A stretch of 64,000 bases of DNA from Defluviibacillus sp043739385 (GTDB taxonomy: Bacteria; Pseudomonadota; Gammaproteobacteria; Burkholderiales; Burkholderiaceae_C): assembly GCA_043739385.1 (NCBI GenBank), contig JAYUED010000144.1, positions 28,750 through 92,749 on the forward strand. The letters are read 5' to 3'. The notes under the pieces were generated by a model. That model made no database searches, was not told the DNA's origin, and saw only the letters and a list, made by a program, of their open reading frames with translations. Numbering within the stretch: the first letter of the stretch is position 1; each line of letters starts with the position of its first letter. Shown here piece by piece: positions 8,943 through 17,337 of this stretch. The translations under genes were made by a program, and so were the position numbers.

Positions 8943-9875
8943 TCAGATCAATTCGGCAGTAGCCTGCATCGTCAACCAACCTTCATGGTCTTCGGCCCAC
9001 AACTTGACGGTGGTTTTTCCGTCTGTAGTGGCGTTCAGACGCGGCGCTTCGGGTTGACCGTTAACGCGCAAAGGCTGTGCATCTAAAGCGGCAAAGGTGG
9101 GGCGTACAGCCTTGAAGTCAAACTTTTGGAGCGTCGCCCCTGGCATATGGCGGCGGGCCAAGTCCACCAATAACGTGGCGATCAGCGGGCCATGGACGAT
9201 AAGACCTGGATAGCCTTCAACCTCGGTCACGTAATGGCGGTCGTAGTGAATGCGGTGGCCATTGAAAGTCAGGGCCGAGTAACGGAACAGCAGCACGTCA
9301 TCGGGCACCAACTCGCGCTGCCAAGCAGCATTTTTCTTGGCAGCTTCAGGCTGCGGTACAGGATCGCCGGGCAATGCTGCGGCACGGTAGACGATGTCAT
9401 GTTCTTCGGTAAGCGCAAGGCCATTGACGTTGTGGACCTCATGTTTGACTAACACAAACAACAAGTCGCCAGTGCGCCCCGCTTTGTGAGTGACCGAGGA
9501 GATAGTGGAGGTGCGCCGTACAGAGTCCCCCACCCGCAACGAGTTTTCTGTCTCCCAGCGCAGCCGCCCACCGGCCCACATACGGCGAGGCAGCGGCACG
9601 GGCGGCAAAAATCCACCGCGTGTGGGATGGCCATCAGCGCCAATTTCGCTTTGACGGTTCTGCGGTAAAAAATACAGCCAGTGCCACAGCGGAGGCAGCG
9701 GCGAGCCGGGGACCGGTACAGTGTCGTCGCGGTCTAGCGTAGCACTCAGGCCGCGCAAAGGAGCTGAGGTGATCGTGTCGGTCAGCGTTTCGGTTTTGCC
9801 TACCCAGGTCTGCAGGTGGGCAAGCGTGGCGGGGGTTAAAGTTCGGCTCGTCAGATCGGAGGTAAGGTTCATCAT
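8943..9875 (-). CDS. HTD2-type MaoC/FAS1-like hydratase (mesaconyl-C4-CoA hydratase-like)
   Basis: A 310-residue double hot-dog protein of the FAS1-like dehydratase group, related to HTD2 and to mesaconyl-C4-CoA/itaconyl-CoA hydratases. The N-terminal half has WHWLYFLP and LPRRMWAGGRLRW; the C-terminal half has FRYSALTFNGHRIHYDRHY followed by YPGLIVHGPL, the hydratase signature with its active-site His. It would hydrate a branched or dicarboxylic enoyl-CoA made by the neighbouring acyl-CoA dehydrogenase. Its ATG overlaps the stop of the upstream Bug gene as TGATG, so the two are translationally coupled. No citramalyl-CoA lyase gene is near, which would be expected for itaconate or mesaconate breakdown. 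Confidence 0.85.
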   Translation of the reverse strand: MMNLTSDLTSRTLTPATLAHLQTWVGKTETLTDTITSAPLRGLSATLDRDDTVPVPGSPLPPLWHWLYFLPQNRQSEIGADGHPTRGGFLPPVPLPRRMWAGGRLRWETENSLRVGDSVRRTSTISSVTHKAGRTGDLLFVLVKHEVHNVNGLALTEEHDIVYRAAALPGDPVPQPEAAKKNAAWQRELVPDDVLLFRYSALTFNGHRIHYDRHYVTEVEGYPGLIVHGPLIATLLVDLARRHMPGATLQKFDFKAVRPTFAALDAQPLRVNGQPEAPRLNATTDGKTTVKLWAEDHEGWLTMQATAELI

Positions 9876-10864
9876 CAGTCCACGTTGGCGCCAGAGGCTT
9901 TAACAATCCGTGCCCATTTGACGATGTCATCATTGAGAACAGCGGCAAATTGATCAGGCGTTACGGGCTTATCAGGCGAACCTGCGATCTCTACGCCCTG
10001 ACGCTCCAGTTTTTCTCGTAAATCTTTGGCTGCCAACGCCCTGTTCATGCCATCTTGCAGCCGGGCAACTACATCCACAGGAACACCGGCGGGGGCAAAA
10101 AGACCAATCCACAGTGTTACGTTGTAGCCGGGCACCGATTCAGCGATGGTCGGCACATCTGGCAGCGCAGGGGATCGTACTGCACCGCTGACAGCCAATG
10201 CACGTAGCTTGCCCGCCTTGATGTAAGCCAATGAAGACGGCATGCTGGCAAACACAATGGGCAATTGCCCGCCCAGCACATCATTAAGCGCGGGCGCCAC
10301 CCCTTTGTAAGGCACATGCTGCAAGTCGATGCCTGCCATGCTGTTGAGCATTTCACCCAATAGGTGGTTCAAGGTGCCGTTACCTGCTGAGGCGTACTGG
10401 TAATGACCAGGCTTACTCTTCGCCAGCGCCATTAACTCAGATAAATTCTTCGCTGGAAAGCTAGGGTTCACCAAGAGCACATTAGGCACAGCGCCAATCA
10501 GACTGATGGGGCGAAAATCTTTGACAGGGTCGAAGCCTGCATTCTTATAAAGAGCCGGGTTGATCGCTTGGCTACTGCTGATAGTCATCAACAAGGTGTA
10601 CCCGTCCTTAGGCGCCTTGGCTACCGCCTGGGTACCAATGTTGCCACCTGCACCTGGACGATTTTCAACCACTACACTGGCGCTGAGCATTTCGCCCAGT
10701 TTCTGACTGACCAGTCTTCCAACGATGTCATTGGTGCCACCAGCCGTCTGCGGCACGACCATCACGATGGGACGACTAGGGTAGGCGCCCTGCGCGAGCG
10801 CAGCAAGTGGTGCTGCCAAGACGACAGCAAGGCAAGCCCGTCGAATTCGAATCCATTTGAACAT
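9875..10864 (-). CDS. Bug/TctC family receptor 2
   Basis: A periplasmic binding protein of 329 residues, first gene of cluster A. The signal peptide is about residues 1-24 (LAVVLAAPLAALA), the mature protein starts QGAYPSRPIVMVVPQTAGG, and the ligand-loop block YKGVAPALNDVLGGQLP is present. GGAGACAACAG directly before the ATG is a strong ribosome site. It is divergently transcribed from the LysR gene across 133 bases that contain a candidate LysR-type operator. The stop overlaps the start of the hydratase gene. It is the likely receptor for the cluster A substrate. Confidence 0.93.
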   Translation of the reverse strand: MFKWIRIRRACLAVVLAAPLAALAQGAYPSRPIVMVVPQTAGGTNDIVGRLVSQKLGEMLSASVVVENRPGAGGNIGTQAVAKAPKDGYTLLMTISSSQAINPALYKNAGFDPVKDFRPISLIGAVPNVLLVNPSFPAKNLSELMALAKSKPGHYQYASAGNGTLNHLLGEMLNSMAGIDLQHVPYKGVAPALNDVLGGQLPIVFASMPSSLAYIKAGKLRALAVSGAVRSPALPDVPTIAESVPGYNVTLWIGLFAPAGVPVDVVARLQDGMNRALAAKDLREKLERQGVEIAGSPDKPVTPDQFAAVLNDDIVKWARIVKASGANVD

Positions 10865-10940
10865 CTGTTGTCTCCATTGCTAACCGTCTATCTTCGCCGT
10901 GGACGCGCCTTTGGGCAATCACATATTTCAATACAAAGAC

Positions 10941-10955
10941 TTCGATAATTCCGAA
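10941..10955. promoter_or_regulatory. Candidate LysR-type operator (T-N11-A dyad)
   Basis: TTCGATAATTCCGAA is a dyad with TTCG and CGAA arms and a T-N11-A core, the usual form of a LysR-type regulator site. It lies in the 133-base divergent region between the Bug receptor 2 gene and the LysR gene, 43 bases before the LysR start. The call rests only on form and position. Confidence 0.4.
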
Positions 10956-10997
10956 CGCTTGCGACACCTTGCTAGACCCTTGCTCTAATATTCCGGG

Positions 10998-11930
10998 ATG
11001 AATTTCAATCTCAACGACTTGCGCCTTTTCGTACGCACCGCAGAAGAGCGCAACCTGACCCGTGCCGCTGCAGCCCAGCATCTGTCTCTGGCGGCGGCCA
11101 GTGCCCGTATTAAGGCACTGGAAGCCCAGTCTGGCCTGCCGCTGTTGTTCCGCGAAGCCCGTGGAGTGCGTCTCACACCGCCCGGTGAAGCCTTTTTACA
11201 CCATGCACGTGGAGTGTTGCGCCAAGTAGACCAGTTGCACATCGATTTACAGGACTACAGTGACGGTTTGCGGGGCCACCTGCGGGTGCTTGCCAACACC
11301 ACGGCTGTGACTGATTTTTTGCCCGACATCCTTCCGCCCTTTCTCACGGCAAACCCACGGGTCAACATTGATCTTCAGGAAAAACCGAACGCTGAGATCG
11401 CAAGGGGAGTGCTTGAGGGCCGCGCAGATATAGGCATCGTGGCAGGCCAAGTGGACACGCTGGGCTTACAGTCCATCCACTTCAGTACCGACAGACTTGT
11501 GCTCGTCACAGCGATGAATCACCCCTTTGCCAGCCGCGCCACCATCGCCTTTACTGATACGCTGGACGAGGACGCCGTAGGCATGAACCAGGGCAGCACA
11601 CTCCAAACGTTTCTGGCACAGGTCACCGAAAAGCTGGGTAAGCCGCTGAAGCTGCGCATTCAGCTCAGCAGCTTTGACGCCATGTGCCGGATGATTGGCG
11701 CTGGCGTTGGCATTGGCATCGTGCCCGAAAGCGCAGCAGGTCGTTACCGCCAGAGCATGAACTTGGCCTTAGTGAGGCTCACCGATACATGGAGCGTACG
11801 GGAACGCTACATTTTGGTACGGGAGCAAGCCACGTTGCCGGGCTATGCGCAGAGCTTAATAGAGACGCTGTGCAGCTACTACACACCTCAAGCCAACAAC
11901 CAGCCAACAACCAGCCAATACCCAGTTTAA
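10998..11930 (+). CDS. LysR family transcriptional regulator
   Basis: A 310-residue LysR-type regulator. The N-terminal winged helix-turn-helix is MNFNLNDLRLFVRTAEERN through LFREARGVRLTPPGEAF (residues 1-65), followed by a substrate-binding domain (about 90-295) with DIGIVAGQVDTLGL and GAGVGIGIVPESAA. It is divergent from the cluster A operon and probably controls it in response to a pathway intermediate. The last 13 residues (QANNQPTTSQYPV) are encoded by an 11-bp tandem repeat (11891-11923) that looks like a late addition to the gene. It is convergent with the SDR gene, 9 bases apart. Confidence 0.93.
   Translation: MNFNLNDLRLFVRTAEERNLTRAAAAQHLSLAAASARIKALEAQSGLPLLFREARGVRLTPPGEAFLHHARGVLRQVDQLHIDLQDYSDGLRGHLRVLANTTAVTDFLPDILPPFLTANPRVNIDLQEKPNAEIARGVLEGRADIGIVAGQVDTLGLQSIHFSTDRLVLVTAMNHPFASRATIAFTDTLDEDAVGMNQGSTLQTFLAQVTEKLGKPLKLRIQLSSFDAMCRMIGAGVGIGIVPESAAGRYRQSMNLALVRLTDTWSVRERYILVREQATLPGYAQSLIETLCSYYTPQANNQPTTSQYPV
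11891..11923. repeat. 11-bp tandem repeat, 3 copies, at 3' end of the LysR gene
   Basis: AGCCAACAACC at 11891-11901 and again at 11902-11912, then AGCCAATACCC at 11913-11923. The unit length is not a multiple of three, so each copy is read in a different frame and the array supplies the C-terminal tail of the LysR protein, ending 4 bases before its TAA. Confidence 0.85.
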
Positions 11931-11939
11931 AACCTGAAT

Positions 11940-12710
11940 TTACTGCGAATGCTTGGCGTACATCTTTTGCAGCCCACCAATCCAGCGGTCATAGTCCTGA
12001 CCCTTATTACGAAAATACCCCAGGACCTCAGGATGCGGCAGTACCAAGAACTTCTCTTCCGCCATCGTGCTGACCACTTCGGCCGCCACCTGCTCTGGCG
12101 TCAGAATGCCGTCATGCCCAGCTGAGCCGCCGTCACCGGTGACCATATCGGTCTGCACCGACTGCGGACACAGGCATGACACCCGCACGCCTTTACGGCC
12201 ATAGGCCACACGCAACCACTCGGCAAATGCGACAGCGGCGTGTTTGGTCACGGCATAGGGCGCAGATTCCACAATAGTCAGCAGGCCAGCGGCCGAGGCC
12301 GTGACCAGAAAGTAGCCCTCGCCGCGTGCCGCCATCTCAGGCACGACAGCCCGCGCGGCCCACACATGGGCCATGCCGTGGATATGCCACATGCTTTCCC
12401 ACAGCGGATCTTCAAGCTCAAAGCCACCCACACGCCCAAGGATGCCGGCGTTGGAGATGTAAATATCTACCTGCCCAAAGCGCTCACGGGTGGCCACTAC
12501 CAGTGCCTGAATATCAGCCTCTTGACTCACATCGCAGCGCACAGCCATAGCGGCATCACCAATTTCACGGGCTACTCCTTGGGCACGCTCCAGGTTGATA
12601 TCTGCCACGACGATACCGCGTGCGCCCTCAGCCGCAAAACGCTTGGCAATGCCTGCGCCGATCCCGCTGGCGCCACCGGTAACGATGGCAACTTTGTTCC
12701 GAATGTCCAT
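11940..12710 (-). CDS. SDR family oxidoreductase
   Basis: A 256-residue short-chain dehydrogenase with TGGASGIG (residues 11-18), SNAG, a catalytic Ser in VTASAAG and the YAVTK active-site pair. The C-terminal third (LPHPEVLGYFRNKG, DYDRWIGGLQKMY) is of the type found in SDRs of unknown substrate near acyl-CoA catabolic genes. AAGGAG 7 bases before the ATG is an excellent ribosome site. It is convergent with the LysR gene and separated from the diguanylate cyclase gene by 66 bases. It could oxidise a hydroxy intermediate of cluster A; this is inference. Confidence 0.88.
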   Translation of the reverse strand: MDIRNKVAIVTGGASGIGAGIAKRFAAEGARGIVVADINLERAQGVAREIGDAAMAVRCDVSQEADIQALVVATRERFGQVDIYISNAGILGRVGGFELEDPLWESMWHIHGMAHVWAARAVVPEMAARGEGYFLVTASAAGLLTIVESAPYAVTKHAAVAFAEWLRVAYGRKGVRVSCLCPQSVQTDMVTGDGGSAGHDGILTPEQVAAEVVSTMAEEKFLVLPHPEVLGYFRNKGQDYDRWIGGLQKMYAKHSQ

Positions 12711-12776
12711 TGAATACTCCTTATGACCGGAAGTATCGGAGCGCCAGACGAGATGCCGTGCCTCGCAGGTGACAAA

Positions 12777-14456
12777 TCAGGCGGGCGCTACAAAAAATCG
12801 AATCAGATTGCGTCCTGCATCTTTCGCCTGGTACATGGCGGTATCCGCAGACTTGAGAATCTCATCCTGATGGGTATCGAGGCTGCTGAACATCACCACA
12901 CCAATACTTGCCGTGCATCGGTGTTCAATCACTTGGTTCACTTGGTTACTGGCAGCGACATCAGCTGTAGATGCTTTCGAGGGAAGACTCAACAGGTAAG
13001 GGGCAGCCAGCGCGGTGTGGATTTTCTCGGCAATGCTCAGAGTCTCGGCTTTCGCGGTAGCGGCATCAGCACTCAAATTGCTGAGCATCACAATAAATTC
13101 ATCTCCGCCAAAGCGCGATACCGTGTCTATTTCACGCACGCATTGCTTGAGCCGGGCAGCCGTTTCGATCAACAGCAAGTCACCCACTGCATGACCGTGG
13201 GCATCGTTCAGTGGCTTGAAATTATCTAAATCTAAAAACATGAGCGCCCCATGGCACCCGTTACGCCGTGTAGCGGCCATGGCTTGGCTCAAGCGATCGT
13301 TGAGCAGGCGGCGGTTAGACAACTGTGTCAGCGGGTCGTAAAACGCCAACTGGAGAACCTGTTCCTCCCGCTGCCCCAAGGTATCCAAGAGGTGGTTAAA
13401 GCTACCAATCAGGTCACCAATCTCATCGTTGCGGGTAATGGCCAATCGTTGCACCGGCTGCGTAGAGCTTGACAGGCTGGCCAGTGTGTTGACAGCGGTG
13501 AGCATCGGTGAGAGTTGTATTCGCAACATCCACCACGTAGCGCCTCCTGCGAGAAAAGTTAACAACACTGTGGCCACTAACATGCGCAACTGCATCGCAA
13601 GAATCGGCTCAAAGGCTTCGTCGCTGGCCAGCGTAACCGAGGCATACCAACCTGCCAAAGGGATTTGCTTGACCGAAACCAACACTTCCAAACCGTGGGG
13701 ATTAACAACCACTACCGAGCCGTTAAACCCTTGAACGAAGCGATCAATCCACGGGCTGATGCCAGGTGCAGGTAGCACCTCCATCAAACGATCCGGATCC
13801 GAGGTGGCCACAATCGTCCGATAACGCGAAACCATCAAATAATAATTACCGGTTTGACCGTAAGTGTGATTAGTTATTTTTGTCAGAAAGCTGGGGATCT
13901 CCAGATCTGTAACACCCGCGATGGTGCCAATCACCTTGCCCTGCTCATCGTGAACAGGTACCGCTATGGCAAAAAACTTCGCTGAAGGAGCCGTGCTAAT
14001 GACCGTTTGGCCCACCATGGCTTTGTCGTGTTGAAGCGCGCTGACAAGGTAGTCGCGCTCGCCGTGGTTCACACCTACCCGCCCAGCGGAAAGAGGAACC
14101 TCAGCAAGCGCCTTACCCTCAAGGTTATAGGCGATGACCCCTCCATTGAACGAGTCTTGTAGCAGCAGGCGGTCACTCAAAAAATCCTGTAAGTCAGCCG
14201 GTTGGAAGATCAAGGCAGGGCTTGTTTTTGAGGCTATCTTCTCCAGCATCTGCAAACGGTCTTCCAAATCTTGGTTGACCTGCGCAACCATGAATGAAAC
14301 AGTAGAAAACTGCTGATCACCCAGCAGGCGCTGCATGTCGCCACGCAGCACCCCGCTGGCATAAAAAGCCAACGACCAAAGGCCAACTAAAAAAATACCA
14401 AGGCAGTAGAGCGTAATGCGCGTTTTGAGCGACTGCCACTGAAATAAATTCCACAT
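12777..14456 (-). CDS. Membrane diguanylate cyclase (Cache-HAMP-GGDEF)
   Basis: A 559-residue inner-membrane enzyme that makes cyclic di-GMP from two GTP. The order is: transmembrane segment (about 12-32), periplasmic double-Cache sensor region (about 35-285), second transmembrane segment (LRMLVATVLLTFLAGGATWW), HAMP-like linker, and GGDEF domain. The active-site motif is intact (RFGGDEF, GGDEF at about 450-454) and the inhibitory I-site RxxD is present as REID exactly five residues before it, so product inhibition is expected. No EAL domain. The ligand of the sensor domain is unknown; its position between two carboxylate-catabolism clusters suggests it may sense a substrate. Confidence 0.92.
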   Translation of the reverse strand: MWNLFQWQSLKTRITLYCLGIFLVGLWSLAFYASGVLRGDMQRLLGDQQFSTVSFMVAQVNQDLEDRLQMLEKIASKTSPALIFQPADLQDFLSDRLLLQDSFNGGVIAYNLEGKALAEVPLSAGRVGVNHGERDYLVSALQHDKAMVGQTVISTAPSAKFFAIAVPVHDEQGKVIGTIAGVTDLEIPSFLTKITNHTYGQTGNYYLMVSRYRTIVATSDPDRLMEVLPAPGISPWIDRFVQGFNGSVVVVNPHGLEVLVSVKQIPLAGWYASVTLASDEAFEPILAMQLRMLVATVLLTFLAGGATWWMLRIQLSPMLTAVNTLASLSSSTQPVQRLAITRNDEIGDLIGSFNHLLDTLGQREEQVLQLAFYDPLTQLSNRRLLNDRLSQAMAATRRNGCHGALMFLDLDNFKPLNDAHGHAVGDLLLIETAARLKQCVREIDTVSRFGGDEFIVMLSNLSADAATAKAETLSIAEKIHTALAAPYLLSLPSKASTADVAASNQVNQVIEHRCTASIGVVMFSSLDTHQDEILKSADTAMYQAKDAGRNLIRFFVAPA

Positions 14457-14593
14457 TAGGCCAGTTCCCAGCGGTGAAAAAGGTGGCGAGTAAAGTTAAC
14501 ACCTAAGAAATTACTTTATCACCAGAGCGGCCAGATCTGCTGGCGCTTGCCTTTTAACCCCCTAAGCACTACGGGCGATCAGGGTTCATAAAT

Positions 14594-14675
14594 CCTACGA
14601 CCACTACAACCGCTACGAGTACTGCTACCTACCACTACCACTACCACTGCCAACGTCAACGTCAATGTCAACGTC
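14594..14675. repeat. Hexamer tandem repeats across the 3' end of an acyl-CoA ligase gene
   Basis: ACCACT occurs three times in a row (14631-14648) and AACGTC-type hexamers four times (14652-14675; one copy is AATGTC), with looser CTACGA-like units continuing to about 14594, beyond the stop codon at 14625-14627. On the minus strand the array encodes the low-complexity tail DVDIDVDVGSGSGSGR of the ligase. The 168-base gap at 14457-14624 otherwise holds only a short hairpin (14530-14544) and no gene. Confidence 0.8.
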
Positions 14676-16163
14676 AGCCAACAGTGCCCGCTTAAGCACC
14701 TTTCCGCTCAGCGTCATCGGCAGTGCAGCCACGCACACCACCTTTGCAGGTCGCTTATAGGGTGCTAAGTTCTCAGCCACAAACGCATTCAGGGCGGCCA
14801 AATCCAGCGGTGCACCGCCCACGGTTTCAACGAACGCCAGAACTTCTTCGTTGCCGTCCGCAGCCAAACGCCCCACCACCGCAGCGCGTTGGATGCCGGG
14901 AAAGGTACTCAATACGGCCTCTACTTCGCCGGGATAAACATTGAACCCCGAGCGAATAATCATTTCCTTCAATCGCCCCACCACAAACAGGGCACCGTCT
15001 GCAGCGACGTAGCCAATGTCCCCGCTCGCATACCAACCACCGGGGCGCATGACCTGGGCAGTGGCGTCTGCGTCACGGAAGTAGCCAGGCATCAGGCCGG
15101 GGCCACGCATCCAGATTTCTCCGCGCTCGGGGGACGCGATATCTTGTCCTTCGGAGTTAACGATGCGCAGGGCCGCGCCTTCCACCAAATAGCCTGCTGC
15201 GGTGTCGTCGCGCTGTATGCCACAAGGTACAAGGCACAAAGCACCTGCGTATTCCGACAGGCCATAGCCATGGTGCAGCGGCTGACCGAAACGGGACTCA
15301 ACTGCGTGCTTTAGCGGCATGTCCAGCGGCGCAGCTCCGGCGTAGAGATAGCGTAGGGCGGGTGCAACAGGCTTGGCAATGCCTTGTTCATCAAGCCATG
15401 CCAAGAGCCGCGTGAACATGGCTGGCGGACCTTGCAAGTTGGAGACACCCTGGTGTGCTAGCGCGTCGAACAGATCAGCGGGATCGAACTTGCTACGCAT
15501 CACCAGCACTGAGCCGGCATACAGCGATGCCATAAGCACCGTGGCGAGACCAAAAATATGCGTCATCGGCAGATAAGCGTAGGCACGGTCTTGCGTACCC
15601 AGCTCTCGCGAAGCGCTGGACACTCGGGCGTACTGCAACAACCCAGCGTGGCTAACCAACACGCCTTTGGGTGCACCCGTAGTACCCGAGGTAAAGATGA
15701 TGGCGGCGACTTGTTCAGCTGCATCGCCCTGCTCGGCTACCGCTTTGCTGTAAACCGGGCTGCGTGACAGTCCCGCCAAACAGCTGGCGACAGCACCCGC
15801 TTGAACACCATGCTCGTGTGCAGCGCTGGAAACGCTGCTGGTGAAATACACCACCCGAGGATCCGCTTTGGCTACAAACCCTGCCACCTCGCCGCGCGAC
15901 ATACGGGCGTTAACGCCGCACGACCATGCGCCCAGTTGGCTACACGCCAAAATCAGCGCGACATGCTCAGGGCAGTTCTCGGCGACGATCAGCACACGGT
16001 CGCCAGGCTGCACGCCGCTGGTCCGCAACTCTTGTACCAAGAGGGCAATTTGCGCGCTCAAGTCAGCCAACGTCAAGGTGGCGTTAGGGGTCAGTAAAAA
16101 CGTCTGATCGGGCGCAGCGGCAAGGCGCTGCTCAAAGACATGGTGAATGCGGGTCAGGTTCAT
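14625..16163 (-). CDS. Acyl-CoA synthetase / AMP-dependent ligase 1
   Basis: A 512-residue ANL-superfamily ligase that adenylates a carboxylic acid and loads it on CoA. The P-loop is FTSGTTGAPKGVLVSHAG, the A5-type motif YGLSEYAG, A7 YASGDIGYVAADG, A8 GRLKEMIIRSGFNVYPGEVE, and the catalytic Lys is in TLSGKVLKRALL. The start is placed at ATG 16163 (MNLTRIHHVFEQ); an upstream ATG at 16283 would add 40 residues made mostly of ITP repeats encoded by the 9-bp array and inside the Bug gene, and is rejected. The C-terminal tail is also repeat-encoded, so the gene is bracketed by tandem repeats. Confidence 0.92.
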   Translation of the reverse strand: MNLTRIHHVFEQRLAAAPDQTFLLTPNATLTLADLSAQIALLVQELRTSGVQPGDRVLIVAENCPEHVALILACSQLGAWSCGVNARMSRGEVAGFVAKADPRVVYFTSSVSSAAHEHGVQAGAVASCLAGLSRSPVYSKAVAEQGDAAEQVAAIIFTSGTTGAPKGVLVSHAGLLQYARVSSASRELGTQDRAYAYLPMTHIFGLATVLMASLYAGSVLVMRSKFDPADLFDALAHQGVSNLQGPPAMFTRLLAWLDEQGIAKPVAPALRYLYAGAAPLDMPLKHAVESRFGQPLHHGYGLSEYAGALCLVPCGIQRDDTAAGYLVEGAALRIVNSEGQDIASPERGEIWMRGPGLMPGYFRDADATAQVMRPGGWYASGDIGYVAADGALFVVGRLKEMIIRSGFNVYPGEVEAVLSTFPGIQRAAVVGRLAADGNEEVLAFVETVGGAPLDLAALNAFVAENLAPYKRPAKVVCVAALPMTLSGKVLKRALLADVDIDVDVGSGSGSGR

Positions 16164-16182
16164 CTTAAAGCCACGGAAGTTG

Positions 16183-16254
16183 GTTATTGGCGTTATTGGC
16201 GTTATTGGTGTTATTGGTGTTATTGGTGTTGTTGAAGTTGTTCGCGTTATTGGA
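16183..16254. repeat. 9-bp tandem repeat, 8 units, between a Bug gene and a ligase gene
   Basis: GTTATTGGC at 16183 and 16192, GTTATTGGT at 16201, 16210 and 16219, then degenerate GTTGTTGAA, GTTGTTCGC and GTTATTGGA to 16254. The last unit contains the TAA stop of the Bug receptor 3 gene (16247-16249, minus strand), and the array runs to 20 bases before the ligase ATG. It is the leader of the ligase gene. Confidence 0.92.
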
Positions 16255-17245
16255 TTTGAATGCCTTTGGTGACGGTACTCCACAGCGCCAAATCGCGGGC
16301 AGCGCGGTCACTGAGCAGTTTGGGTGCGCCGGTCCACAGGTCGTAGCCCTGCTCGATCAACCGGGCCTTCAGATCTTCGCTGGCCAGCGCCTTGCGGGTG
16401 GCCTCGTTAAAGCGGGCAACGATGTCAGCGGGCAGTTTAGCCGGGCCGTACAGGCCGTACCAGCCGCCCACGTCATAGTCAGCAATCCCCACTTCCTTCA
16501 TCGTTGGTATGTCAGGCAACGACGCATTGCGCGTGATGGACGTCACCGCCAAAGGCCGAACACGGCCTGCTGCAATGTAGCTACGGGCGCCGCCGATGAT
16601 GTCGAACATCATGCTGAGCTGGCCACCAATCACATCCGTCATTGCCGGTGCGTTGCCTTTGTAGGGGATGTGGTTAAGCTGGATGCCTGTGCGCAGCGCG
16701 AACAGCTCACCACTCAGGTGGTTGGACGCGCCCATCCCGGCTGAGCCGTAGGCCACCTTGCCAGGATTGGCTTTGGCGTAAGCCACCAGCTCGGGCACCG
16801 TGCTGAAGGGCTGGTCTTTGTTGATGACCAGCACATTGGTGTAGCTGAGAATGGGGGCTACAGCGGTCAAATCTTTGGCCGGATCAAACGGCATGGATTT
16901 GAGAATATGCGGGCTGATGGTGATGGTCGGGCTGGCGGCAAAATACATCACTAAACCATTGGGTATGGCTTTGGCCACCGCATCGCCGCCCATCGCGCCA
17001 CCAGCGCCAGGGCGGTTCTCCACCACCACCGTTTGACCCAGCTCTTTCGCTAAGGCGGGGGCAAACAAGCGTGCAGTAGAGTCCACCGGGCCACCGGCCG
17101 CGTAACCCACAATGAGTTTGACGACTTGGCCCGAGGTGGATGGCTGGGCAGCAGCCATCAGCGGTGCCAGCCAGCCCAGAGCCAGAAGCGACATCGCTAA
17201 GCGACGGACTGTAGGGCGTGAAAATTGAAATTTGGTGTTGCGCAT
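16247..17245 (-). CDS. Bug/TctC family receptor 3
   Basis: A periplasmic binding protein of 332 residues with a signal peptide of about 33 residues (MSLLALGWLAPLMAAA) after a positively charged N-terminal stretch. The mature part has VVKLIVGYAAGGPVDSTAR, NRPGAGGAMGGDAVAKA and YKGNAPAMTDVIGGQLS. No transporter membrane subunit accompanies it. It is followed directly by the repeat array and the ligase gene and probably delivers the acid that ligase activates. The 92-base gap at 17246-17337 shows no gene. Confidence 0.93.
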   Translation of the reverse strand: MRNTKFQFSRPTVRRLAMSLLALGWLAPLMAAAQPSTSGQVVKLIVGYAAGGPVDSTARLFAPALAKELGQTVVVENRPGAGGAMGGDAVAKAIPNGLVMYFAASPTITISPHILKSMPFDPAKDLTAVAPILSYTNVLVINKDQPFSTVPELVAYAKANPGKVAYGSAGMGASNHLSGELFALRTGIQLNHIPYKGNAPAMTDVIGGQLSMMFDIIGGARSYIAAGRVRPLAVTSITRNASLPDIPTMKEVGIADYDVGGWYGLYGPAKLPADIVARFNEATRKALASEDLKARLIEQGYDLWTGAPKLLSDRAARDLALWSTVTKGIQIQ

Positions 17246-17337
17246 AGTGTCAGTGACTTCACAGTGAGGGGGCTACCGAGATTCGGTGGAATGCGGACAG
17301 CCCTTCTAGGCTGCGCTTAGGCTTGGGTTAACAGCGT

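Noticed and set aside
14530..14544. Intrinsic terminator after ligase 1
   Set aside because: GCCAG/CTGGC forms a 5-bp stem but there is no T-run on the relevant strand and it lies about 80 bases beyond the stop.
16164..16283. N-terminal extension of ligase 1 made of ITP repeats
   Set aside because: It is encoded by the 9-bp array and the end of the Bug gene, and the family start fits ATG 16163.
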